DNA of 64,000 nt from Bog-473 sp963744225 (GTDB taxonomy: Bacteria > Actinomycetota > Acidimicrobiia > Acidimicrobiales > RAAP-2). Below the pieces are notes generated by a model. The model had not been told where the DNA came from. It saw only the letters and a list, made by a program, of their open reading frames with translations, and searched no databases. A program made the translations under genes and the position numbers. Positions 45,657 through 54,438 of the stretch are shown here, in pieces. The stretch is from assembly GCA_963744225.1 (NCBI GenBank), contig CAVUSV010000004.1, positions 558,001 through 622,000 on the forward strand, read 5' to 3'. Positions within the stretch are counted from its first letter, which is position 1. Each line of letters starts with the position of its first letter.

Positions 45657-47092
45657 CCGGGCATCGTACCCGGCGGGGTCTCCGCGCCGGCCTCCGAACC
45701 GACCTGAGCCAGGGCCTCCGCCAGCGTGCGCACCCCGTGGACCACCATGCCATCGGGTACGGCGGCGGGCGAGCCGTCGCGCCCCGTCAGCGTCGACGCG
45801 GGGACCAGCGCTCGGGTGAAGCCGGCGCGGGAGGCCTCGGCCAGGCGCCGATCGGCGCCGGGAACCATGCGCACCTCGCCCGCCAACCCGAGTTCCCCGA
45901 ACGCCACGACGTCGGAAGGCAGGGGACGATCGGTCACGACCGAGGCCAGAGCCAGCGCCACGGCCAGGTCGGCGGCGGGCTCAGTGACGCTGATGCCGCC
46001 CACGGCCGCAACGAAGACCTCGGCTCCCGCCGGCACGTCGACCGCGGTGCGGCAGGCCAGGACGGCCAGCAGGAGATTGGCCCGAGCGGCGTCGATGCCC
46101 AGCGTGTGAGGCCGCGATGCACCGCCGGCGTTTCCCGGCCCGACCAGGGCCTGGACCTCGACGAGAAGCGGGCGTCGTCCCTGCAGGACGGGGACGACCG
46201 CGCTGCCCGGGACGCCGGCCATGCGGTCCCCGAGCATGAGCGGGCCCGGATCGGGCACGGCGCACAGGCCGTCGTCGCGCATTTCGAAGATGCCGACCTC
46301 ACCCGTGGGACCGAAGCGGTGCTTGACCGAGGTCAGAACGCGCAGGGTGTGGTGGCGGTCGCCATCGAAGGAGAGCACGGTGTCGACGAGGTGCTCGACC
46401 GCACGGGGCCCGGCCAGATCTCCGTCCTTCGTCACATGCCCCACCAAGAGCAACGGGACCCCGCTGGACTTGGCCAGACGGGTCAGACGCTCCACACAGG
46501 CACGTACCTGGGCCAGGCTGCCTGCCGGCTGGGCCAGGTCCGGATCGGACACGGACTGCAGTGAGTCGACGACCAGGAGCGCCGGGTCGTGACGCTCGAC
46601 GGCCGCCTCGATTTCGTCGACGTCAGGGCCTTCCGAGCGCGAGGAGGTGGCGGGGTACCACTCCGATACGCGACGCCCGCCCACGCACTTGGATGAGGGA
46701 TTCCTCGGCCGAGGCGAGCATGACGTCGACCCCCGCGGCCGCCACCGACGAGAGCACCTGGAAGAGCAGCGTCGACTTGCCGATGCCCGGAGGTCCGAAC
46801 AGCAGTGTGACGGAGCCCGCCACCACGCCGCCGCCCATGACACGGTCGAGCTCGCTGACACCGGTCGGCAGCGGTCGCGCGCGTCCGTCGAGACGTCAGC
46901 CAGGGTCACCGCCGGGACCCCGAGCGCTCCGTTGCCCGGATGCGGCGGTCGGGCGTGCATCACCGACGACCCGAACGTATTCCACACGCCGCAATTCGGG
47001 CACCGGCCTACCCAGCGCGGCGAGGTGGCCTCGCAGGCCGTACAGAGATAGAGCGCGTCGGACCGGAGGCGGGGGCGGTGAGCCGTGACCAT
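45623..47092 (-). CDS. radA: DNA repair protein RadA/Sms, two compensating frameshifts
   Basis: A 489-codon gene. The N-terminal zinc finger CTACEATSPRWVGRCPNCG is in one frame. From about 46875 to about 46625 the correct reading is another frame: GPPGIGKSTLLFQVL (Walker A) and LLALGRP. The first frame then resumes with DVDEIEAAVERHD. The RadA motif is KHRFG in place of the common KNRFG (VKHRFGPTGEVGIFEM). The C-terminal Lon-like domain is complete. The net zero length and a perfect match in each segment point to two indels in the sequence data. It promotes branch migration in recombination. Confidence 0.9.
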   Translation of the reverse strand: MVTAHRPRLRSDALYLCTACEATSPRWVGRCPNCGVWNTFGSSVMHARPPHPGNGALGVPAVTLADVSTDARDRCRPVSASSTVSWAAAWWRAPSHCCSDLRASASRRCSSRCSRRWRPRGSTSCSPRPRNPSSKCVGGRRVSEWYPATSSRSEGPDVDEIEAAVERHDPALLVVDSLQSVSDPDLAQPAGSLAQVRACVERLTRLAKSSGVPLLLVGHVTKDGDLAGPRAVEHLVDTVLSFDGDRHHTLRVLTSVKHRFGPTGEVGIFEMRDDGLCAVPDPGPLMLGDRMAGVPGSAVVPVLQGRRPLLVEVQALVGPGNAGGASRPHTLGIDAARANLLLAVLACRTAVDVPAGAEVFVAAVGGISVTEPAADLAVALALASVVTDRPLPSDVVAFGELGLAGEVRMVPGADRRLAEASRAGFTRALVPASTLTGRDGSPAAVPDGMVVHGVRTLAEALAQVGSEAGAETPPGTMPGWPTVPAAASL

Positions 47093-47248
47093 GGCGGCAC
47101 GCTACGGAGGGGTTGTCACACACCGGCGGCAAGCCAGCCGTCTGACGGGCCTCCCGAACTGGTGAGAGTCTGAACGGATGGACGCGCCGACCTCCTCGGA
47201 ATGGTCTGGCCGCCTGGGGCAGCTCGATGGTGGGCACGTGCGGCTGCC

Positions 47249-47761
47249 ATGACGAGGATCCGTCCCTCGCTCCCCGGCGACGCGGCAGCGATCCTGGCCG
47301 TCGTCACCGACGCGTTCTCCGACGACTCGCGACGCGGCAGAAGAAATTGCCATCGTTCGGGGCACCTGGGCGGCGCGCCGGACAGCGCCGCTCATCGAGT
47401 TGGTCGCAGAAGACGCTGGCGCAGTCGTCGGCCATCTGCAGGCCGCACCAGGCCGTCTCGACGGGCGGGAGACTCCCGTCGCCGGGGTCGCTCCCGTCTG
47501 CGTGGCGTCGTCACACCAGGGACGGGGCACAGGCTCGGCGCTGGTGCGTGTCCTTTTGGCGGCCGCGACGGAGGCGGGCTGGCCCCTCTTGGTGATCCTG
47601 GGCGAGCCCGCCTTCTACCGCGCTTCGGGTTCGAACCCGCTGAACCACTCGGCCTCAGCTATGCGCCCGTCGGAGCAGGAGACCCGCGCTTCCAGGCTTG
47701 CCGGCTTCCCGGCTACAGCGCGGCGCAGCGCGGCGTGTTCTCCTACTGCTGGGAGTTCTGA
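47249..47761 (+). CDS. GNAT-family N-acetyltransferase, two frameshifts
   Basis: About 170 residues when shifts near 47330 and 47618 are corrected. Start MTRIRPSLPGDAAAIL; the middle reads EIAIVRGTWAARRT and VAGVAPVCVASSHQGRGTG, the acetyl-CoA loop; the end is FGFEPAEPLGLSYAP and RGVFSYCWEF. The form resembles YhbS-type acetyltransferases. Substrate unknown. Separate from radA, which is divergent. Confidence 0.8.
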   Translation: MTRIRPSLPGDAAAILAVVTDAFSDDSRRGRRNCHRSGHLGGAPDSAAHRVGRRRRWRSRRPSAGRTRPSRRAGDSRRRGRSRLRGVVTPGTGHRLGAGACPFGGRDGGGLAPLGDPGRARLLPRFGFEPAEPLGLSYAPVGAGDPRFQACRLPGYSAAQRGVFSYCWEF

Positions 47762-47790
47762 GTCAGTCTGTCCCGGCGATGTCTTCCGGC

Positions 47791-47814
47791 ACTATCAACG
47801 ATCTCGTTGATAGT
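47791..47814 (+). repeat. Perfect palindrome after the GNAT gene, candidate terminator and copy 2 of a dispersed element
   Basis: ACTATCAACG (47791-47800), ATCT, CGTTGATAGT (47805-47814), followed by TTTT on the plus strand, 30 bp after the GNAT stop. It can end the GNAT transcript before the convergent clpC. It is AT-rich in a GC-rich setting. The core and about 20 bp downstream resemble 9760-9807. Confidence 0.6.
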
Positions 47815-47872
47815 TTTGAAAACCTATCCCGGGGTTCGCCGCGCTCTCCGCGCTCGCCGGGGCTCCGCTGCG

Positions 47873-50383
47873 CTATTCGGCGTCGGCGCCGGCGCCGGCC
47901 AGCTCCAAAGGCGGAGGTTGGATGCCCTCGATCGCCGTGAAACTGAGCTGGGGACCTTCGCCGTCGATCGGCGACTCCTCGACGTCGACGACGATGGTCT
48001 CGCCGACGCGGAACTCCTTCCAGAGGATGCGCTCGGACAGGGGGTCCTCGACCATCTGCTGGATCGCCCGGCGGAGTGGCCGCGCTCCCAGTTGGGGGTC
48101 ATAGCCCCTCTCGGCCAGGAGCGAGCGTGCCGCCGGCGTCAGCTCGAGGCCGATGCCCTGATCGGACAGTTGCTTGACCGTGCGCGACATCAACAGGTCG
48201 ACGATCTCGGTCACCTCGGCCCGCGAGAGCTCGTGGAACACGATGACCTCGTCGATCCGGTTAAGGAACTCGGGCCGGAAGTGGGCCTTGAGCGCCTCGT
48301 CGACCTTGGCCTTCATGCGCTCGTACGTCACGGCCTCCGACGTCTTGGCGAAACCCATGTTCGACTTGCGCAGGTCGGCGGTGCCGAGGTTCGAGGTCAT
48401 GATCAACACGGTGTTCTTGAAGTCCACCGTCCGGCCCTGGGCGTCGGTGAGGCGACCGTCCTCGAGGATCTGCAGCAGCGTGTTGAACACGTCGGGGTGT
48501 GCCTTCTCCACCTCGTCGAACAGCACAACCGAGAACGGCTTGCGACGCACGGCCTCAGTGAGCTGTCCACCTTCCTCGTACCCGACGTAGCCGGGGGGCG
48601 ATCCGACCAGCCGGCTCACCGTGTGCTTCTCCATGTACTCGGACATGTCGAGCTGAATCAGCGCGTCTTCGTCGTCGAAGAGGAACTCGGCCAGCGTCTT
48701 GGCCAGCTCCGTCTTGCCGACACCGGTCGGCCCGAGGAAGATGAACGAACCGCTCGGGCGCTTGGGGTCCTTCAAACCGGCGCGGGTGCGCCGGATGGCA
48801 CGGGAGAGCGCCTTCAGCGCCTCTTCCTGGCCGATGACCCGCTTGTGCAGCTCTTCTTCCATGCGCAGGAGCTTGGCGGTCTCCTCCTCGGTGAGGCGGT
48901 AGACGGGAATCCCCGTCCAGGCGGCCAGCACCTCGGCGATGACTTCCTCGTCCACGACGTCGAAGAGGTCGACGCCCTCGGCCCGCAGCTCGGCTTCCTG
49001 GCTCTCCTTGCGGTCGAGGCGCTCCTTTTCCTGCTCGGCCAGCTTCTTGGCCTGCTCGAAGGCGCCCTTCTCTATGGCGGCCTCCTTGTCGGCGCGCAGG
49101 CGCGCGATCTCTTCGTCGAGCTTCTTCGCGTTCGGTGGCGTGCTCATGCGACGGATGCGCAGGCGGCTGCCCGCTTCGTCGATGAGGTCGATCGCCTTGT
49201 CGGGCAAGTAGCGGTCGGCCAGGTAGCGGTCGGCCAGATTGGCGGCGGCCACGAGCGCCTGATCGGTGATGCTGACCGCGTGGTGCGATTCGTAACGGTC
49301 GCGCAGGCCCTTGAGAATGTCGATGGTCAGCGCAACGGTCGGCTGGTCCACCTTGACCGGCTGGAAGCGCCGCTCGAGCGCAGCGTCCTTCTCGAGATGC
49401 TTGCGGTACTCGTCGATCGTCGTCGCGCCCACGGTCTGCAGCTCGCCACGAGCCAGCATCGGCTTGAGGATGGACGCAGCGTCGATGGCGCCCTCGGCGG
49501 CGCCTGCGCCGACCAGGGTGTGGATCTCGTCGATGAACAGCACGATGTCGCCCCGGGTGCGGATCTCCTTGAGGACCTTCTTCAATCGCTCCTCGAAATC
49601 ACCGCGGTAGCGGCTCCCTGCCACGAGAGCACCCAGGTCGAGCGTGTAGAGCTGCTTGCCGGTGAGCGTCTCGGGCACCTCGTTGGAGACGATCCGCTGC
49701 GCGAGACCCTCGACGATGGCGGTCTTGCCGACGCCGGGCTCGCCGATGAGCACGGGGTTGTTCTTGGTGCGGCGCGACAGAACCTGCATCACCCGCTCGA
49801 TCTCTTTCGCGCGTCCGATGACCGGGTCGAGCTTGCCGTCCCGGGCGAGTTGGGTGAGGTTGCGGCCGAACTGGTCGAGCACCGGCGAGCCCGAGGGGCT
49901 GTCGCCCGAGCTGGCGCCCTGGCTGGCGCCGACGGATTCCTTGCCCTGGTTACCCGACATGAGCTGGATGACCTGCTGGCGAACCCGGCCGAGGTCGGCT
50001 CCGAGGCTCACCAGAACGGTCGCCGCCACGCCCTCGCCCTCGCGCACGAGACCGAGGAGCATGTGCTCGGTGCCGATGTAGCTGTGGCCCAATTGCAATG
50101 CCTCACGTAGTGAGAGCTCGAGGACCTTCTTGGCGCGCGGCGTGAAGGGCGGTGAGCCGCTTGGCGCGGTCCCGGCCATCCCGATTGTCTCTTCGACCTT
50201 CTCGCGCACGGCCTCCAGGGAGATCCCCAGAGACTCGAGGGCCTTTGCCGCAACGCCCTCGCCTTCGTGGATCAATCCCAACAGGATGTGCTCAGTCCCG
50301 ATAAAGCTGTGGTTCAACAGGCGCGCTTCTTCTTGCGCCAGTACCAAAACCCTCCGGGCCCGGTCGGTGAAACGTTCGAACAC
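47873..50383 (-). CDS. clpC: AAA+ unfoldase ClpC
   Basis: An 836-residue class I Clp/Hsp100 ATPase, regulatory partner of ClpP. Two N-terminal Clp repeats (FTDRARRVLVLAQEEARLL and FTPRAKKVLELSLREALQL) are followed by AAA1 (GEPGVGKTAIV; FIDEIHTLVGAG), a coiled-coil middle domain with UvrB/C motif, and AAA2 (GPTGVGKTELAK; LFDEVEKAHPDV). The IGF-type ClpP loop region is in the C-terminal part. GTG at 50383. Divergent from the prenyl synthase over about 180 bp. No ctsR/mcsAB is near. Confidence 0.97.
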   Translation of the reverse strand: MFERFTDRARRVLVLAQEEARLLNHSFIGTEHILLGLIHEGEGVAAKALESLGISLEAVREKVEETIGMAGTAPSGSPPFTPRAKKVLELSLREALQLGHSYIGTEHMLLGLVREGEGVAATVLVSLGADLGRVRQQVIQLMSGNQGKESVGASQGASSGDSPSGSPVLDQFGRNLTQLARDGKLDPVIGRAKEIERVMQVLSRRTKNNPVLIGEPGVGKTAIVEGLAQRIVSNEVPETLTGKQLYTLDLGALVAGSRYRGDFEERLKKVLKEIRTRGDIVLFIDEIHTLVGAGAAEGAIDAASILKPMLARGELQTVGATTIDEYRKHLEKDAALERRFQPVKVDQPTVALTIDILKGLRDRYESHHAVSITDQALVAAANLADRYLADRYLPDKAIDLIDEAGSRLRIRRMSTPPNAKKLDEEIARLRADKEAAIEKGAFEQAKKLAEQEKERLDRKESQEAELRAEGVDLFDVVDEEVIAEVLAAWTGIPVYRLTEEETAKLLRMEEELHKRVIGQEEALKALSRAIRRTRAGLKDPKRPSGSFIFLGPTGVGKTELAKTLAEFLFDDEDALIQLDMSEYMEKHTVSRLVGSPPGYVGYEEGGQLTEAVRRKPFSVVLFDEVEKAHPDVFNTLLQILEDGRLTDAQGRTVDFKNTVLIMTSNLGTADLRKSNMGFAKTSEAVTYERMKAKVDEALKAHFRPEFLNRIDEVIVFHELSRAEVTEIVDLLMSRTVKQLSDQGIGLELTPAARSLLAERGYDPQLGARPLRRAIQQMVEDPLSERILWKEFRVGETIVVDVEESPIDGEGPQLSFTAIEGIQPPPLELAGAGADAE

Positions 50384-50482
50384 CCTGACCGCCTCTCCTT
50401 GCTTCTCTTGCTTCTCGGTCCAGTGTACCTGTGGCCTTAGTTGAACACGTCGCAGCCTGGACAGCCCGGTTGTAGGGAGGAT

Positions 50483-50500
50483 AACCCCAGTGCTGGGGTT
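50483..50500. promoter_or_regulatory. Palindrome between divergent clpC and prenyl synthase genes
   Basis: AACCCCAG, TG, CTGGGGTT: two perfect 8-bp arms. It sits 100 bp upstream of clpC and 64 bp upstream of the prenyl synthase. It could be an operator shared by both promoters or a hairpin in the leader of the prenyl synthase; a TCCTTT follows. It does not fit HrcA, HspR or ClgR consensus sites that I know. Confidence 0.4.
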
Positions 50501-50563
50501 TCCTTTATCCCTGCTCCCGGGCAGTTGTGGTCTTTGTGGGGCTGTGCCCTAACGTTTGAAGGA

Positions 50564-51538
50564 GTGAACCCCACCGAGGCCATCGGCCTCCCCCGCCTGC
50601 AAGAGGGACTGCGGCGTCTGGAGCCCCTGCTCAGCGCCTCGGTCGTCACGGGCGATGGCTTCCTGGACGAGGTCACCACCCACCTGATCGCGGCAGGGGG
50701 AAAGCGCTTGCGGCCCCTGCTCGCCCTGGCCACGGCAACGTCGGGGAGCAAGGCCGCGACCGACGATGACCTCATGGGCGCCGTGGCGGTGGAACTCGTC
50801 CACCTCGCCTCCCTCTACCACGACGACGTCATCGACGAGGCGACCATCCGGCGCAACGTCGAGAGCGTCAACAGCCGGTTCGGGAACCTCGTCGCCATCG
50901 TGGCCGGCGACTATCTGCTGGCCCGCAGCGCTGCCATCGCCGCCAGCCTTGGGACCGAAATCGCTGCGCTTCTCGCCGACACGCTGGGCCGCCTCTGCCA
51001 GGGCCAGGTGACCGAGGTCCACTCAGCCTTCCAGATCAACCGCACGCACGACGACTATTTCGCGTCCATCAGCGGCAAGACCGCAGCATTGACCGCGACA
51101 TCGTGCCGTATCGGCGCCCTCACCGGGGGCCTGCCGACGGACGAAGTCGACGCGTGCACGGCGTTCGGGCACTGCTTCGGCATGGTGTTCCAGATCCGCG
51201 ACGACATCCTCGACATCACCGCCACCGAGGGTCAACTGCAAAAGCCAGCCGGCCAGGACCTGGCCGAGGGCATCTACACGCTGCCGGCGTTGGTCGCACT
51301 CGCCGATCCCGACGCCGGACCTGACTTGCGCGCGCTGCTCGGGCAGCCCTTGGCCCAGCCCGAGCGCGACAAGGCCCGGGGCATCGTGATGGCGTCGCAG
51401 GGAATCGTCGCCGCCGTGGACCGTGCCAAGGCCTATGTCGACGACGCGCAAGCGGCCACCGGCGGGATCGCCCAACCCGATCTGCGAGCAGGACTCTCCC
51501 GCCTGGTGGCCGAACTCCTGAGCGACCTTCCAGGCTGA
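50564..51538 (+). CDS. Polyprenyl diphosphate synthase
   Basis: A trans-isoprenyl diphosphate synthase of about 324 residues, making a long-chain prenyl diphosphate (for example for menaquinone). Both aspartate-rich motifs are visible: LYHDDVIDEA (first, short DDxxD) and QIRDDILDIT (second). GGKRLRPLLALA is the substrate-binding loop. GTG at 50564 is preceded directly by GAAGGA, a rather close ribosome-binding site, so a slightly different start is possible; the frame is open to 50441. Chain length cannot be set from sequence alone. Confidence 0.9.
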   Translation: MNPTEAIGLPRLQEGLRRLEPLLSASVVTGDGFLDEVTTHLIAAGGKRLRPLLALATATSGSKAATDDDLMGAVAVELVHLASLYHDDVIDEATIRRNVESVNSRFGNLVAIVAGDYLLARSAAIAASLGTEIAALLADTLGRLCQGQVTEVHSAFQINRTHDDYFASISGKTAALTATSCRIGALTGGLPTDEVDACTAFGHCFGMVFQIRDDILDITATEGQLQKPAGQDLAEGIYTLPALVALADPDAGPDLRALLGQPLAQPERDKARGIVMASQGIVAAVDRAKAYVDDAQAATGGIAQPDLRAGLSRLVAELLSDLPG

Positions 51539-51603
51539 CCGGCGGCCGGTCGCCCGGCGAGGACGGTCACCGCCGACCCGGGATGGGCCGACGGGTCCAC
51601 GCC

Positions 51604-51945
51604 TCAGCTGGCGTTGGTCCCGCAGGCCGCCACGGCCTTGGCCAGCCGCGCGTTCACCTTGGTCTCGCGGTTCTGGACCCGTGTGATGCGCTTGGCGATG
51701 GCGTCGGCCAACTTGGAGTGACCCGCTGCCTGCGCCTTGGCCTCACGCGCTTGTGCCTTGGGAACCCACGCGTTGACCTTGGCCTCGCGCGCCTGCACCT
51801 TGGCCTGGATGCTGGGCAGCTTGGCGCACAGGGCGGCGCGGGAACTGGTCGAGGCGCTTGGCGTGGTCGCGGCACCGGCGATGCCGGTGGCGCCGAAGGT
51901 CAGGGCACCCGCGACTGCGGTTCCTGCGATGATCTTGCGAAGCAT
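51604..51945 (-). CDS. Small secreted protein with Ala/Lys/Arg helical repeats
   Basis: A 113-residue secreted protein. Signal peptide of about 26 residues (MLRKIIAGTAVAGALTFGA and on) with an AGA-A-type cleavage site. The mature part is built from repeats of the form QAREAKVNAWV, QAREAKAQA, QNRETKVNAR, giving one or two amphipathic helices, with Cys40 near the start and Cys109 near the end that could pair. ATG at 51945 has an AAGGAGGACAC site. No family recognised. It stands between the convergent prenyl synthase and the end of lysS. Confidence 0.65.
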   Translation of the reverse strand: MLRKIIAGTAVAGALTFGATGIAGAATTPSASTSSRAALCAKLPSIQAKVQAREAKVNAWVPKAQAREAKAQAAGHSKLADAIAKRITRVQNRETKVNARLAKAVAACGTNAS

Positions 51946-52058
51946 GTGTCCTCCTTACTCTGTGCACTCTGCACACGCACCGCCACTCGAGCGGCAACGA
52001 CCAGGCTGAGCGCCAGATGTGAGGAAAAGGTCATGGGATTCTCAGGAAAGCGCCCGCA

Positions 52059-52099
52059 GCGTAAGGAAACCCGAAGAAAGCGTAAGGAAACCCGAAGAA
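52059..52099. repeat. Two direct copies of a 20-bp unit upstream of the secreted-protein gene
   Basis: GCGTAAGGAAACCCGAAGAA occurs at 52059-52078 and 52080-52099 (period 21 bp). A related CAGGAAAGCGCCC lies at 52043-52055. Read on the minus strand the shared core is TTTCCTTACGC. The block is 114-154 bp before the secreted-protein start and 40 bp after lysS. Spacing of two helical turns suggests tandem binding sites. Confidence 0.5.
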
Positions 52100-52109
52100 C
52101 GGCCGTCGG

Positions 52110-52135
52110 CCGGGTCGGCGCGCCGTGCCGACCGG
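52110..52135 (-). terminator. Possible lysS terminator hairpin
   Basis: CCGGGTCGGC (52110-52119) can pair with GCCGACCGG (52127-52135) with one bulge, directly after the lysS stop. No T-run follows on the minus strand, so the activity as intrinsic terminator is uncertain. Confidence 0.35.
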
Positions 52136-52138
52136 CGC

Positions 52139-53578
52139 TCAGCCCCGGTCGGGCCGCAGCGTGGGGAACGCGATGACCTCGCGGATGTTGGGCACGTCGC
52201 CCAGGAGCATGACCAGACGGTCGACCCCGAGCCCGAACCCTGACGTCGGGGGCAACCCGTACTCGAGTGCGCGGAGATAGTCCTCGTCGATCTCGGCCGA
52301 CTCCTCGTCGTCTCCCGCCCTCGCCTTCGCTGCCTGTTCCTCGAAGCGGGCGCGTTGGTCGTCGGGGTCGATGAGCTCGCTGAACCCGTTGCCCAGCTCG
52401 CGTCCCGCCACGACAGGCTCGTAGCGCTCGACGAGTCCGGGCCCGTCGCGGTGGCGGCGGGCCAGCGGTGACACCTCCGCGGGGTAGTCCATGACGAACA
52501 CGGGGCCCCACAGCTGGGGTTCGGTCGTCTTCTCGTAGATCTCGAGCAGGATCTTGCCGGGCCCCCAGCCCGCCTCGACCTCGATGCCGACCTCCTCGGC
52601 CGCCTTGACCAGATCGTCCCGGGGCGAGCGCACGTCCAGCGTCAACCCGGTCGCCTCCGCGACGAGCTCGGTCATGGTCGCTCGGCGCCACGGCGTGGCG
52701 AGATCGAGCTCGCGTCCCCCGTAACTGAGCGTCGTGGTGCCGAGCACGTCGAGGGCCAGCCCGGCGACCAATTCCTCGAAGACGACCATCGTGTCCGTGT
52801 AGTCGGCGTAGGCCTGGTACAGCTCGAGCATCGTGAACTCGGGGTTGTGGCGCGGCGAGATGCCTTCGTTGCGGAACATGCGCCCGATCTCGAACACCTT
52901 GTCGAAACCGCCGACGACGAGACGCTTGAGGTAGAGCTCGGGTGCCACGCGCAGGAAGAAGTCGACGTCGAACGCGTTGTGGTGCGTGACGAAGGGGCGC
53001 GCCGTGGCCCCGCCCGCGATGGGATGCAGCAACGGTGTCTCGACCTCGACGAAGCCTTGCTCCCACAGGCGCTGGCGCATGCGCTGAATGACCTCGCTGC
53101 GGATCTGCAGCAGCTGCCGACTGCGCTCGTTTGCCCACAGGTCGACCTCGCGCTGGCGGTACCGCGTCTCAACGTCGCTCACGCCGCGCCATTTGTCGCC
53201 GAAGTTGCGGCGCGCTTCGGCCAGAAGCTCCCAGTGCCTCAACTTCACGGACAACTCGCCCCGCCTGGTCCGCACGACCTCACCCCGCGCGCCAATCCAG
53301 TCACCCAGATTGAGCTTGACGAACTCGTCGAAGCGCTCCGTCCATTCCACACTCGCGAAGAGTTGGATGGAGCCCGACGCGTCGCGCAGCTCCCCGAAGG
53401 CGTACCTGCCCTGCGCCCGCAAGAGCATGAGGCGGCCGGCCACCCCGACGGTGACGCCGGACTCCTCCTCGGGAGCAAGCGACGACCAACCCTCGACGAC
53501 CGCTGCCGCGTCGTGGGTGCGCTCGAAGCGGTAGGGGAGATCCGGCCGGTCCTCGGTCACGCGGGAGGGCTCGCTCAT
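52139..53578 (-). CDS. lysS: Lysyl-tRNA synthetase (class II)
   Basis: A 479-residue class II LysRS. N-terminal OB-fold anticodon domain (VTVGVAGRLMLLRAQGRYAF), then motif 2 FRNEGISPRHNPEFTMLELY and motif 3 GFGLGVDRLVMLLGDVPNIR. ATG at 53578 overlaps the coaX stop (ATGA). It ends the long cofactor transcription unit. Confidence 0.97.
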   Translation of the reverse strand: MSEPSRVTEDRPDLPYRFERTHDAAAVVEGWSSLAPEEESGVTVGVAGRLMLLRAQGRYAFGELRDASGSIQLFASVEWTERFDEFVKLNLGDWIGARGEVVRTRRGELSVKLRHWELLAEARRNFGDKWRGVSDVETRYRQREVDLWANERSRQLLQIRSEVIQRMRQRLWEQGFVEVETPLLHPIAGGATARPFVTHHNAFDVDFFLRVAPELYLKRLVVGGFDKVFEIGRMFRNEGISPRHNPEFTMLELYQAYADYTDTMVVFEELVAGLALDVLGTTTLSYGGRELDLATPWRRATMTELVAEATGLTLDVRSPRDDLVKAAEEVGIEVEAGWGPGKILLEIYEKTTEPQLWGPVFVMDYPAEVSPLARRHRDGPGLVERYEPVVAGRELGNGFSELIDPDDQRARFEEQAAKARAGDDEESAEIDEDYLRALEYGLPPTSGFGLGVDRLVMLLGDVPNIREVIAFPTLRPDRG

Positions 53579-54435
53579 GAATTCGCTGAATTGACGTTGC
53601 GCTCGTAGACGATGCGCAGGCCGTGCAGGGTCAGCCAGGGCTCCACGTGCTCAATCGTGTCCGAATACGGGGCGATGAGCGAACTGAACCCGCCGGTGGC
53701 CACCACCGTGGAGGGCCCGAGTTCCTCCATGAAGCGCCGTGCGAGCGCGTCGACCAGCCCGGCGAAGCCGTAGAGGGTGCCGGACTCGATCGACTCCACG
53801 GTCGAACGGCCGATGACGCTGCGCGGCTCGACCAGCTCCACGCGCCGGAGCGCGGCCGCCGACTGGTAGAGGGCGTCGAGGCTGATCGCCACACCCGGCG
53901 TGATCGCCCCACCCAGGTATTCGCCCTTGGCACTGATCGCCTCGACCGTCGTGGCGGTGCCCATGTCGACAACGACGCACGGCCCGCCATAGAGGTCGTA
54001 GGCCCCGACCGCGTCAGCGATGCGGTCCGCGCCGACCTCCTTGGGGTTGTCGTAGAGGATGGGCATGCCGCTCTTGGTGCCGGGGCCGAGCACGACGCAG
54101 GGGACCTCGGCGAACCAGCGCGTCGCCATTTGGCGCAACTCGGTCGTCACGTGCGGCACCGAGGAGCTCACAGCGATGCCCGAAACCGAATTCGCGATAT
54201 CGAGCCCCTCCAGGTCGAGCAGCTGGGTGAGGAGCACCGCGTGCTCGTCGGGAGTACGGGAGGGAACCGTCGAGAGACGCCAATGGTGCGTGAGGCCGCG
54301 CGGTGCGGTGGGGTCGAGCTCGGTCCCGATGCCGACGCCGACCGTATCCTCGACAACGGGCACGGTGTCCGTGTCGTCGCGCGTGTAGAGGCCGATCACC
54401 GTCTCGGTGTTGCCCACGTCAATGACCAGGAGCAC
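53575..54435 (-). CDS. coaX: Type III pantothenate kinase
   Basis: A 286-residue CoaX of the ASKHA fold, first step of CoA synthesis. Phosphate motif DVGNTETVIGLY at the N-terminus; GADRIADAVGAYDLYG and DMGTATTVEAIS hold the catalytic Asp and the second phosphate loop; GGAITPGVAISLDAL follows. Insensitive to CoA feedback in known members. GTG at 54435, 3 bp after the nadC stop. Confidence 0.95.
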   Translation of the reverse strand: MLLVIDVGNTETVIGLYTRDDTDTVPVVEDTVGVGIGTELDPTAPRGLTHHWRLSTVPSRTPDEHAVLLTQLLDLEGLDIANSVSGIAVSSSVPHVTTELRQMATRWFAEVPCVVLGPGTKSGMPILYDNPKEVGADRIADAVGAYDLYGGPCVVVDMGTATTVEAISAKGEYLGGAITPGVAISLDALYQSAAALRRVELVEPRSVIGRSTVESIESGTLYGFAGLVDALARRFMEELGPSTVVATGGFSSLIAPYSDTIEHVEPWLTLHGLRIVYERNVNSANS

Positions 54436-54438
54436 CCC

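Noticed and set aside
47807..50110. 767-codon open frame on the plus strand
   Set aside because: It is fully antisense to clpC, whose Walker A/B motifs are unmistakable on the minus strand. Such mirror frames are normal at this GC content.
52010..52105. Tandem 20-bp units as a CRISPR array or VNTR-coding gene
   Set aside because: Only two exact copies with a 1-bp gap, no spacers, and no cas gene; the reading frames through it are basic low-complexity shadows.
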